Positions 1 to 6,041 of a stretch of DNA of 6,041 nucleotides are shown piece after piece. The notes under the pieces are model-generated. The model was not told where the DNA came from. It saw only the letters and a list, made by a program, of their open reading frames with translations, and made no database searches. Within the stretch, counting starts at the first letter, position 1. Every line of letters starts with the position of its first letter. The position numbers were made by a program, and so were the translations under genes. The stretch comes from JAKEGN01 sp964465665. Its GTDB lineage: Bacteria > Pseudomonadota > Gammaproteobacteria > Steroidobacterales > Woeseiaceae. The stretch is taken from positions 1 through 6,041 of the forward strand of contig CAYXKM010000060.1 in assembly GCA_964465665.1 (NCBI GenBank), given 5' to 3'.

Positions 1-63
1 TGACAGCTCAATATCGATCTCGAGGATCTCGGCGGACAGGACAATACGTTTCTGACGTGGCAT
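1..63 (-). CDS. cbpM: Chaperone modulator CbpM, N-terminal fragment (runs off the window)
   Basis: The minus strand opens with ATG at 63-61 and stays open for 21 codons to the window edge, reading MPRQKRIVLSAEILEIDIEL and one more residue. The stretch is too short to identify by itself. The call rests mainly on context: it starts 7 bases after the stop of cbpA on the same strand, and cbpA-cbpM is the standard arrangement. CbpM is a small (about 100 aa) MerR-like helical protein that binds the J-domain of CbpA and inhibits its DnaK co-chaperone and DNA-binding activities. There is no strong Shine-Dalgarno sequence before the ATG, so translation is probably coupled to cbpA. Any other small gene in the same operon would be the alternative. 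Confidence 0.7.
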   Translation of the reverse strand, partial: MPRQKRIVLSAEILEIDIELS

Positions 64-70
64 GGCGTTT

Positions 71-1018
71 TCAGACACCCATGTGAGAGCGCGGGTTGAA
101 GTCAAATTCATCTTTCATGCTGGCGTAGAATGCCCGCGCCTTGTCCGTATTTGCCGGCGGCACGGCGATTCGCAGCAGGGCATACAAGTCGCCGGGCTCC
201 GGCCCCGGCAGGCCGCGACCCTTGAGCCGCAGACGGCTGCCCGCCGCGGATCCGGCCGGAACTTTCAATTCGACGGCGCCGGCGGGCGTCGGCACTTTGA
301 CCGTCGCGCCAAGCGCCGCTTCCCACGGTGCAACCGGCAGGTCCATGTACAAGTCATGTCCCTCGGCCCGGTACAGCGGATGCGGCTTGAATTCGACTTC
401 CAGGTACAAATCACCGCCGGCTGCGGAAGCCCCCTCCGGGGCGCCAACGCCGGACAGTCGCAGATGCTGACCCTGCCTGACGCCTTTCGGTATGCGCACA
501 TCGACCACGTGCTGTTTCATTTGCAGCTGTCCGTTCCGGTCGACTTCGGGCAATTGCAGGGTGAACCGGCGCACGCCACCCTTCCAGGCATCCTCGATAT
601 CGATCAGTATTTTTGCATGATGGTCCCTGCGCTGACCGGTGCTGCCTCGTGAGGAGCGCGCGCCCATGCCGCCGAAACCACTGCCGAACAGTGTGTCAAA
701 GAAATCACTCGCGTCGTATTGCATGCCCTCGTCGGCTCGACCGCCACGAAACTCGAATCCCGCATCCCAGCCCGGCGGTGCCTGAAAATCCTGTCCTGCT
801 TTCCAGTTCTCGCCGAGCTGATCGTAAGCCGCGCGTTTCTCCGCATCCTTGAGCACAGCATAGGCCTCGCCAACGGCTTTGAATTTTGCTTCGGCGTCTG
901 CTTCCTTGCTGACGTCGGGGTGATATTTTCTCGCAAGTTTCTGGTAAGCACGACGGATTTCCTGCGCCGTTGCATCGCGCTTCACGCCCATGGTCGCGTA
1001 GTAATCCTGAAACTTCAT
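71..1018 (-). CDS. cbpA: DnaJ-class co-chaperone CbpA (curved DNA-binding protein)
   Basis: This 315-residue protein is close in length to E. coli CbpA (306 aa). It is a cytoplasmic Hsp40 that delivers substrates to DnaK and stimulates its ATPase; in E. coli it also binds curved DNA and the nucleoid in stationary phase. The J-domain spans about residues 4-70, with the catalytic HPD tripeptide at 33-35 inside KLARKYHPDVSKEADAEAKF. A Gly/Phe-rich linker follows (about 83-125, including FGSGFGGMGA). There is no CxxCxGxG zinc finger, which separates it from DnaJ. Substrate-binding domain I is about 133-210 (IPKGVRQGQHLRLSGVG). Domain II is about 216-288 (PVAPWEAALGATVKVPTPAG, then GDLYALLRI). The tail DFNPRSHMGV resembles the E. 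coli CbpA end. The ATG at 1018-1016 is the only sensible start, because an upstream ATG meets a stop after three codons. The ribosome binding site is weak. It is the first gene of the operon with the probable cbpM. Confidence 0.97.
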   Translation of the reverse strand: MKFQDYYATMGVKRDATAQEIRRAYQKLARKYHPDVSKEADAEAKFKAVGEAYAVLKDAEKRAAYDQLGENWKAGQDFQAPPGWDAGFEFRGGRADEGMQYDASDFFDTLFGSGFGGMGARSSRGSTGQRRDHHAKILIDIEDAWKGGVRRFTLQLPEVDRNGQLQMKQHVVDVRIPKGVRQGQHLRLSGVGAPEGASAAGGDLYLEVEFKPHPLYRAEGHDLYMDLPVAPWEAALGATVKVPTPAGAVELKVPAGSAAGSRLRLKGRGLPGPEPGDLYALLRIAVPPANTDKARAFYASMKDEFDFNPRSHMGV

Positions 1019-1197
1019 GTATTTGCCATGCCAATGCGCTGAGACTGCGAAGTCCTTCCGGGCCTGATGATCCGCGTGTCAATTCTACCCGGGCAATTTT
1101 TTTTTCGCTTGCAAAAACGGGTCGATTGACGGTGAGCACGCGGATTCACGGTGGGGTTACACTACAGCAATAACGGAGAGGCTTTCGGGAAGCGACG
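1019..1197. promoter_or_regulatory. Divergent intergenic region between cbpA and the CoA-transferase gene
   Basis: Both flanking genes must be transcribed outward from these 179 bases. On the minus strand there is a perfect -35-like TTGACA at 1082-1077, preceded upstream by a nine-base A-tract (plus-strand T run at 1097-1105) that could act as an UP element. However, no good -10 lies 16-18 bases downstream of it. On the plus strand, TACACT at 1158-1163 is a fair -10 and would give a leader of about 30 bases, but it has no matching -35. The rightward gene has GGAG-type purine runs at 1175-1181 and GGGAAG at 1187-1192; the latter is 5 bases from the ATG. I saw no heat-shock sigma-32 consensus and no clear operator. 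Promoter positions are therefore tentative. Confidence 0.35.
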
Positions 1198-3204
1198 ATG
1201 CAAAACCATACAACGCGGTACTGCGCCGATTTTCCTGAAGCGGTCGATCGCATATTGCAGGTACTGGGCAAGGACCTGGTGGTCGGTCTGCCGCTCGGCA
1301 TCGGCAAGCCGAATCCGCTGGTCAACACGCTCTACCGCCGCGCTTGCGACGACGACTCAATCCGGCTCAGGCTTTTCACCGCTTTGTCACTGGAAATACC
1401 CGTCGCCGGCAGCGACCTGGAAAGGCGGTTTCTGGATCCGTTCGTCGAACGACACTTCGGAACAGACTATCCGTCGCTGCAGTACGTCCACGACCTTCAC
1501 CGGAATGCAGTACCGCCGAATGTGAGTGTTTCAGAGTTCTACTTTCAATCGGGTGCCTGGCTCGATGTGCCGCAAGCGCAGCGCAACTACATCAGCAGCA
1601 ATTACACGCATGTAGCGCGGGACATGTGCGATATGGGTGTCAACCTGGTGCTGCAAATGGTCGCGGCCGAGGGGAGCGGTGCCGGGCGCCGCTACAGCCT
1701 TTCCAGCAATACGGATGTCACGCTCGATCTTTTGCACACTCTCCGGCAAACGCCCGACAGACGCTTCCTGATGGTTGCGCAGGTTAACGAGAATCTGCCG
1801 TTCATGACCGGCGATGCCGACGTGAGCGGCGAGTTCTTCGATCTCATCGTCGACGATCGCAAGTACGACTTCGCACCTTTCGCCCTGCCGAGAGCTGGCG
1901 TCAGCATAGAGGAATATGCCATCGGCATGCATGCCAGCTCGCTGATACGCGACGGCGGTACGCTGCAACTCGGCATCGGTGCTCTCGGCGATGCGTTCGT
2001 GCGTGCGCTGCAATTGCGGCATGCCCACAATGAAGACTATGTACGCGTGCTCGATAGGGTGTGCGGCAGTATCGATACCCGGCTGTCACAATGCCGCATC
2101 GGCGGAGACGGGCAGTTCTCGGCCGGCCTATACGCGGCCACCGAGATGTTCATGGACGGTTACATGCACCTGTATCGAGCCGGGATACTGAAGCGACGGG
2201 TGTACCCCGATTTCGAGGTTCAGCAGGCAGCCATGGACGGCATGTCGCAACCGGAGCTGCTGGCGCGATTTGGCGCAGGACGTGCGTGTGGGGCCTTGTT
2301 GCATGGGGCTTTTTTCGCTGGATCCGCAGACTTCTATGCATGGTTGCGTGGCCTTTCCGGAACGGAGCGTGACGATTTCCAGATGACGTCGGTCAGCAAT
2401 ATCAATCAGCTTTACGGGAACAATCAGCCACTCGAGCAATTGCAGCGACGCGATGCGCGTTTCATCAATTCGGCAATGAAAATGACCTTGCTCGGCGCCG
2501 CGGTCTCCGATGCCCTGGAAGACCAGCGCGTGGTTTCGGGAGTCGGCGGCCAGTACAACTTTGTTGCCATGGCGCATGCGTTGCACGACGGTCGCTCGAT
2601 ACTGATGCTGCGAAGCAGCCGCGAAACAAAACGCGGCCGCGACTCGAATATCGTATGGGCGTACGGTCACACGACGATTCCACGGCACCTGCGCGACATC
2701 GTCGTTACCGAGTACGGTGTTGCGGACCTGCGCGGCAAGACGGACGAGGAGGTAATCAAGGCACTGCTGGTCATCGCGGACTCCCGCGACCAGCCGGAAC
2801 TGCTGCGACGAGCCAAAGCAGCGGGCAAGCTGTCCGACGGCTATGCAATACCCGGGCAGTATCGGCAGAATACGCCGGACCGGCTCCGCGAACTTTTCTC
2901 GCAGATTCCCCGGGCCGGCGCCGGGTCCGTCATGGAACATTTTCCGCAGTATCCGTTCGGCAGCGATTTCACGGCAGTGGAACTGCAGTTGCTTGCCGCG
3001 TTGAAAAAGCTGAAACGGGGCACAGAGAGTCTGTCGGGAGTGCTGCGCCTCGCTGCAGGGGCAATAGCCACGTCGCCCTCACGGCCCGGTATTCAGGATT
3101 GCCTGCGCCGCATGCATCTGGATGCACCTCGGGGGCTCCGCCAGATAATGCAGCGCCGGTTGCTGGCGGCAGCGCTGCCTTCAGTGCCAAAGGCGCCGGA
3201 CTGA
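1198..3204 (+). CDS. Acetyl-CoA hydrolase/CoA-transferase family protein, long form
   Basis: This 668-residue cytoplasmic protein belongs to the class I CoA-transferase family that includes acetyl-CoA hydrolase, succinyl-CoA:acetate CoA-transferase and 4-hydroxybutyrate CoA-transferase. These enzymes move CoA between carboxylic acids through a glutamyl-CoA intermediate. Visible marks are the N-terminal glycine-rich GLPLGIGKPN (30-39), GLYAATEMFMDG with Glu316 as the likely catalytic glutamate (by analogy to the HTEM motif of 4-hydroxybutyrate CoA-transferase), GVGGQYNF (448-455) and VVTEYGVADLRG (502-513). The last two are typical of the C-terminal CoA-transferase domain. It exceeds the usual 430-550 residues: roughly residues 546-668 form an extra C-terminal part, with FPQYPFGSDFTAVE from 582. 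I infer a long-form subgroup of proteobacterial proteins annotated as acetyl-CoA hydrolase. Substrate cannot be read from the sequence. The ATG at 1198 follows GGGAAG by 5 bases. No terminator is evident after the TGA. Confidence 0.9.
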   Translation: MQNHTTRYCADFPEAVDRILQVLGKDLVVGLPLGIGKPNPLVNTLYRRACDDDSIRLRLFTALSLEIPVAGSDLERRFLDPFVERHFGTDYPSLQYVHDLHRNAVPPNVSVSEFYFQSGAWLDVPQAQRNYISSNYTHVARDMCDMGVNLVLQMVAAEGSGAGRRYSLSSNTDVTLDLLHTLRQTPDRRFLMVAQVNENLPFMTGDADVSGEFFDLIVDDRKYDFAPFALPRAGVSIEEYAIGMHASSLIRDGGTLQLGIGALGDAFVRALQLRHAHNEDYVRVLDRVCGSIDTRLSQCRIGGDGQFSAGLYAATEMFMDGYMHLYRAGILKRRVYPDFEVQQAAMDGMSQPELLARFGAGRACGALLHGAFFAGSADFYAWLRGLSGTERDDFQMTSVSNINQLYGNNQPLEQLQRRDARFINSAMKMTLLGAAVSDALEDQRVVSGVGGQYNFVAMAHALHDGRSILMLRSSRETKRGRDSNIVWAYGHTTIPRHLRDIVVTEYGVADLRGKTDEEVIKALLVIADSRDQPELLRRAKAAGKLSDGYAIPGQYRQNTPDRLRELFSQIPRAGAGSVMEHFPQYPFGSDFTAVELQLLAALKKLKRGTESLSGVLRLAAGAIATSPSRPGIQDCLRRMHLDAPRGLRQIMQRRLLAAALPSVPKAPD

Positions 3205-3300
3205 CCGGGCGCTCGTGGAAACTACCGATGGCACGATTGCCGGGTCGGCGTAGCATGGAATCGTCGCGGACACACTAGGGAAAGCGGAGCAAATACCAGG
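3205..3300 (+). promoter_or_regulatory. Short leader region of the lipoprotein genes
   Basis: These 96 bases separate the CoA-transferase stop from the first lipoprotein. A GGAG at 3286-3289 lies 11 bases before the ATG at 3301 and is a usable but long-spaced ribosome binding site. TAGCAT at 3251-3256 could be a weak -10 but has no -35 partner. I could not find an intrinsic terminator here, so readthrough from the upstream gene is possible. Confidence 0.25.
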
Positions 3301-3939
3301 ATGCAACATTCATTCGTTCGTGCATGCATTACCGGCATTGCAATCGTAATCGCAATGGCAATCGCGCTGGGCGGCTGCGCGACCCCGACCGAAGTGGTCA
3401 AATTGCACCATGACAAGTCACAGCCCGGCACGCCCTACGACAAGTTGCTGGTCGTAGCAATCGCGATGGACGAAGACGGTCGGCGCCGCCTTGAGGATTT
3501 GCTGACCGACGATATCGGGAGCCGCGGAACGACCGCCGTTCCCTCCTACGGGATCACGGGGCTCACGGCCTCGGTCCTGCAGGAGCAAATAGACGAAGCC
3601 GCAGCCGAAGTTTCCGCCGACGGCATACTGGTTACGCACATCGTCAGCGTCGATCAGGAAGTCGAATTCACCGAAGGCCGGACAGAGCTCAAGTTCGAGT
3701 GCCGGGGTGGCGATCCGGCAGACTACTTTCTGTACGACCATGAGGAACTGAAGCTGCCCGACGACATCAAAGTTGCACATACCATGGTAACTGTCACCAA
3801 TCTGTACAGTGCGGATGACGGTTCGCGCATCTGGACCATACAATCGACCTGTTTCGACAAGTCCAGCATGGACGACGTGCTTCGGGAAGAAGCGACAGCA
3901 ATTGCCAGGCAATTGCGCCAGGACCGGCTCATCGACTGA
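3301..3939 (+). CDS. Putative outer-membrane lipoprotein of unknown function
   Basis: This is a 212-residue protein with a clear lipoprotein signal peptide. Positive residues are few (Arg7), the hydrophobic core is about 10-24 (ITGIAIVIAMAIALG), and the lipobox LGGC puts the acylated cysteine at residue 26. Ala at +2 predicts outer-membrane sorting by Lol. The mature part opens with a segment resembling other lipoproteins of the pattern 'V..W/H....PYDKLLVVAI' (about 46-55), then GTTAVPSYGI (about 76-85) and ADGILVTHIVSV. This alternating layout suggests a small alpha/beta domain, as in TolB N-terminal or GNA1162/DUF4136-like lipoproteins. That similarity is from memory of the pattern and is weak. 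Two cysteines in the mature domain (134 and 184) could form a periplasmic disulfide. The gene sits 20 bases before the DUF3313 lipoprotein gene and is probably co-transcribed with it. No function is assigned. Confidence 0.85.
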   Translation: MQHSFVRACITGIAIVIAMAIALGGCATPTEVVKLHHDKSQPGTPYDKLLVVAIAMDEDGRRRLEDLLTDDIGSRGTTAVPSYGITGLTASVLQEQIDEAAAEVSADGILVTHIVSVDQEVEFTEGRTELKFECRGGDPADYFLYDHEELKLPDDIKVAHTMVTVTNLYSADDGSRIWTIQSTCFDKSSMDDVLREEATAIARQLRQDRLID

Positions 3940-3948
3940 TACAGTCAC

Positions 3949-3953
3949 GAGGA
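3949..3953 (+). promoter_or_regulatory. Ribosome binding site of the DUF3313 gene
   Basis: GAGGA lies 6 bases before the ATG at 3960-3962. This fixes the start: another ATG at 3955-3957 runs into a stop two codons later. Confidence 0.6.
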
Positions 3954-3959
3954 CATGCA

Positions 3960-4651
3960 ATGAGAACGACGATCTTTCTGTTATCCGCCCTGGTGCTCGT
4001 TGCCTGCAGCAGCGCGCCGCCGACGATAGAGCAGGGGCCCGGTGCCGAGGTCACTTTCGACGGATTGCACAAAGTCGACAATGCAAGATTTGCCGAGGCC
4101 TGGGCCGATCCGGATATCGACTACACCGTCTACAACAGGATCCTGCCGGAAAAAGCGATCTTCGAATTTCGCGCGGTAAAGAAATCCTCAACTTCGGGCT
4201 TGCAGCGTACCAGCGGCAGTCAGTCCGAGTACTGGATCGACGATGAGAACAAGCAGAAGCTGATCGATGAAGTGACCGCAATATTCAGGGAAGAGCTGGG
4301 CAAGATACACGTTTCAGCACCGCCACCGAACCGGGCCCCGACGTGCTGATCATTCGCGGCGGCCTGCATGACATCGTGTCGCTCGTGCCGCCGGAAATGA
4401 CAGGCCGCGGCGAGATTTACCTGCGGTCGGTCGGCGCAGCTACGCTGATACTCGAGGCCGTCGATTCGATGAGCGGCGAAACGATATTCCGCGCGATAGA
4501 GCGCCGCAGTGCGGAACGCCCGGGTGGTTCGGGTAGCCCTGGCACGATGATGGCCTCCAATGCCGTGACCACATGGGCCGAGGTGCGTCGGCTGGCGCGG
4601 CGTTGGGCAACGACGCTGCGCGAGGGACTGGACTCCATACCCCGGTCGTAA
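3960..4651 (+). pseudogene. DUF3313 family lipoprotein, split by a one-base frameshift
   Basis: Two overlapping frames together give one DUF3313 protein of about 230 residues. The first part (3960-4349, 129 codons) carries a lipoprotein signal peptide with lipobox LVAC (Cys16, Ser at +2, so outer membrane predicted) and then GPGAEVTFDGLHKVDNARFAEAW, the usual DUF3313 opening. It then runs into APPPNRAPTC and a TGA at 4347. The second part is in the frame one base back: from 4304 it reads DTRFSTATEPGPDVLIIRGG, followed by VPPEMTGRGEIYLRSVGAA, DSMSGETIFRAIERRSAE and WAEVRRLARRWATTLREGLD. This is the rest of the family. Adding one base near 4304 (AAGATA to AAGGATA) would restore the frame. No slippery heptamer is present, so programmed frameshifting is unlikely. 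A GTG at 4343 overlapping the stop has no ribosome binding site. A real mutation and a sequencing error are both possible. The function of DUF3313 lipoproteins is not established. Confidence 0.85.
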
Positions 4652-4759
4652 CGGACAGCCATGCACGGCCGTGTCCAGCGCCGGTTCAAAATACCAGGCT
4701 GACGACGGTCCTCGTGTCTTTTCTGACGATGGCCATCTGTCCGCCATGGGCGGTCATGA
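4652..4759 (+). other. Non-coding junction before the permease remnant
   Basis: These 108 bases lie where roughly 430 codons of permease would be expected. The frame of the downstream remnant is closed by TGA at 4724 and at 4757. In another frame, 4696-4737 reads RLTTVLVSFLTMAI. This vaguely resembles the start of the membrane helix that precedes the second half in MacB-like permeases, so it may be frameshifted leftovers. A short inverted repeat (GGACA 4653-4657 with TGTCC 4672-4676) is not followed by a T run and is not called a terminator. Confidence 0.4.
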
Positions 4760-4768
4760 TCTGCCGCG
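4735..4768 (+). repeat. Imperfect direct repeat enclosing a small hairpin
   Basis: ATCTGTCCGC (4735-4744) recurs as ATCTGCCGC from 4759, 24 bases downstream. Between them CCGCC (4741-4745) and GGCGG (4749-4753) form a five-base inverted repeat around ATG. It lies exactly where the permease reading frame breaks and may mark slippage or a small duplication. It could equally be chance. Confidence 0.3.
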
Positions 4769-5899
4769 ACCGGCATTGTCATTGCACAGATCAACTACGC
4801 ACGAAACATGGATCTCGGCTATGACAAGTCACGAAACATAGTCGCGCAACTGCCGTACTTCACCGGACTGTGGGAAACCTACGAGCCAATGAAAGCCGAG
4901 CTCGAATCGCATCCCGGCATCGAATCCGTGGTGTACTCGTCGCGAGTGCCCGGCATGCAGGACCTCGACGGTTCCGGATACATTGCCGAAGGCGAACAGA
5001 TCACATCGGAAAATGTGCAGGGCCTGTCGGACATCAAGGTCGACTACCAGTGGTTCGAGCACTACGACATAGAGTTCCTTGCCGGCAGGGCGTTTCGCGA
5101 AAACGAACGACGTATCGAAATGCCGAGCGAAGAAAATCCCGTGACCCGCGGTGCTGCGATCCTGAACGAGTCAGGGGCACGACGATTCGGCTGGACGCCG
5201 CAGGAAGCAGTCGGCAAGATTCTGAGGCAGCCGATGAATCGGGCACTGACCACGTTCGTCGACCGCGAAGTCGTCGGCGTCGTGGCCGATTTCCATTTTG
5301 CGTCACTGCACAATGAAATCAAGGCGACGGTGTACGCCGAGCCCAACGCCAATTATGGACGAGCCGTTTCCGTGAAACTGGCGCCCGGCGACTACAGCGA
5401 TGCGATCGCGCATTTCGAATCAGTGTGGAAGAAGCTGCTTCCCGGGGAACCGGTGCACTGGGAGTACCTCGATGACCGGTTCGACGCCTTGTATCGCTCC
5501 GAAGATCGGCAGGCAAAAATGTTTGCGCTGTTCTCGGCATTTGCCATATTCGTTGCAACCCTCGGGCTTTTCGGCCTGGCGTCGTTTACGACGGAGCGGC
5601 GTACCAAGGAAATCGGCATTCGCAAAGTGATGGGCGCTTCGGTCAAGGACATTGTGTTACTGCTGACCGCGGATTTTACCAAGCTGGTGTTGCTCGCGAA
5701 CGTCATCGCGTGGCCGTTGGCGTACTACTTCATGTCGGACTGGCTGAACCGTTTCGTGTACAAAGCGCCGTTCACCGAGTGGGCGTGGCTGTTCCTGGCC
5801 AGTGCCGTGGCAGCGCTTGCCGTCGCCTGGTTGACCATCGCACTACAGGCCAGTCGGGCTGCCACGGCTCGACCGGTACTTGCGCTGCGTTACGAATGA
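4760..5899 (+). pseudogene. MacB/FtsX-type ABC transporter permease, C-terminal half only
   Basis: From the ATG at 4808 there are 363 codons, but similarity starts earlier: bases 4760-4807 read SAATGIVIAQINYARN in the same frame, just after a TGA at 4757. The ATG has no ribosome binding site and is not the native start. What remains is the second half of a permease normally near 800 residues. Counting from Met at 4808, there is a periplasmic MacB-like core (about 1-225, including VVGVVADFHFASLHNEI) and a membrane helix at 238-260 (MFALFSAFAIFVATLGLFGLASF). The hallmark EIGIRKVMGAS follows at 268-278, then helices at about 289-309 and 326-348. The C-terminus is the typical RPVLALRYE. Intact relatives export or move lipids, peptides or drugs with a separate ATPase; none is encoded here. 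The first membrane helix, first periplasmic domain and first FtsX helix set are absent, so it is most likely non-functional. Confidence 0.85.
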
Positions 5900-5951
5900 C
5901 AGCGGAATCGGGGTTTGTCAGCGGAGACGCAACTACGTCAATCGGCAATGG
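5900..5951. other. Junction between permease and cyclase remnants
   Basis: This 52-base stretch has no recognisable coding content. TGACAGCGGA (5897-5906, overlapping the permease stop) is nearly repeated as TGTCAGCGGA (5916-5925). No inverted-repeat transposon end or terminator is visible. Confidence 0.3.
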
Positions 5952-6041
5952 CGACGCCTCGCGGCTGAGATAATCGCAGATGATGGGCGCCGGAAGGCCC
6001 TTGTAGGTGATCAGGCCGTGCTCGATGGTATGACTGAGATC
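5952..6041 (-). pseudogene. Cyclase family (kynurenine formamidase-like) protein, truncated N-terminal fragment
   Basis: Read from the right edge on the minus strand, codons give DLSHTIEHGLITYKGLPAPI and then ICDYLSREAS, ending at 5952. This is the characteristic N-terminal part of the PF04199 cyclase family, metal-dependent hydrolases that include arylformamidase. After SREAS the similarity to the family ends abruptly. The frame continues as unrelated sequence, passes antisense into the permease 3' end, and stops at 5774-5772. The family's metal-binding HxGTHxDxPxH motif, which should follow some 20-40 residues later, is absent. More than 150 residues of the expected enzyme are missing. The start codon lies just beyond the window. 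I infer a truncated gene produced by a deletion or rearrangement at about 5950. Confidence 0.7.

Noticed and set aside
62..652. Long open frame on the plus strand opposite cbpA (196 codons)
   Set aside because: It is antisense to a strongly conserved cbpA, has no recognisable domain, and has the arginine-rich composition of a GC-rich shadow frame.
1091..1105. CCCGGG followed by a run of nine T as an intrinsic terminator
   Set aside because: CCCGGG is a palindrome without a loop and there is no longer stem before the T run. It also lies between divergent genes, where no transcript would end.
2128..2940. Open frame of 270 codons on the minus strand inside the CoA-transferase gene
   Set aside because: It lies wholly antisense to conserved family motifs and shows no family features of its own.
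3331..3369. Repeated GCAATCG/GCAATGG units resembling a small tandem repeat
   Set aside because: They are the Ile/Ala codons of the hydrophobic signal-peptide core, not an independent repeat.
3418..3960. Open frame of 180 codons on the minus strand opposite the first lipoprotein
   Set aside because: The plus-strand frame has a signal peptide, lipobox and operon context; the antisense frame has none of these.
4343..4651. Separate small gene starting at GTG 4343, overlapping the preceding stop
   Set aside because: There is no ribosome binding site, and its sequence is the direct continuation of the DUF3313 domain from upstream, so it is the second half of a frameshifted gene.
4653..4676. GGACA...TGTCC hairpin after the DUF3313 stop as a terminator
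   Set aside because: The stem is only five pairs with mismatches inside and is not followed by a T run.
5897..5925. TGACAGCGGA / TGTCAGCGGA as a target-site duplication or attachment site
   Set aside because: The copies are 19 bases apart with nothing between them that resembles an element, and they are not identical.

Overview
The window looks like a piece of a GC-rich (near 60 percent by eye) gammaproteobacterial chromosome. The evidence is a DnaJ-like CbpA with a CbpM start just downstream, two Sec/Lsp-type lipoproteins, a DUF3313 gene and a MacB/FtsX-type permease. The genus cannot be fixed from the sequence; a marine or soil lineage such as Woeseiaceae or a relative is only a guess.

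Left part (1-1018, minus strand): a co-chaperone operon, cbpA followed 7 bases later by the first 21 codons of a probable cbpM. A 179-base divergent intergenic region (1019-1197) separates it from a plus-strand gene for a 668-residue long-form acetyl-CoA hydrolase/CoA-transferase family enzyme (1198-3204), which appears intact.

Middle part (3301-4651, plus strand): two lipoprotein genes 20 bases apart, probably one transcription unit. The first (212 aa) is intact and of unknown function. The second is a DUF3313 lipoprotein that is split by a one-base frameshift near its middle.

Right part (4652-6041): broken genes. 4760-5899 encodes the C-terminal half of a MacB-like ABC transporter permease, with the N-terminal half missing and in-frame stops just upstream. 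On the opposite strand, 5952-6041 holds a short N-terminal piece of a cyclase-family (kynurenine formamidase-like, PF04199) protein whose similarity stops abruptly before its metal-binding motif. Three damaged genes lie in under 2.1 kb, next to intact genes on the left. This suggests a decaying or rearranged locus, or locally poor sequence.

I found no RNA gene, CRISPR array, insertion sequence or convincing intrinsic terminator. I do not see an undescribed multi-gene system. The main interest is the cluster of gene lesions and the uncharacterised lipoprotein pair.
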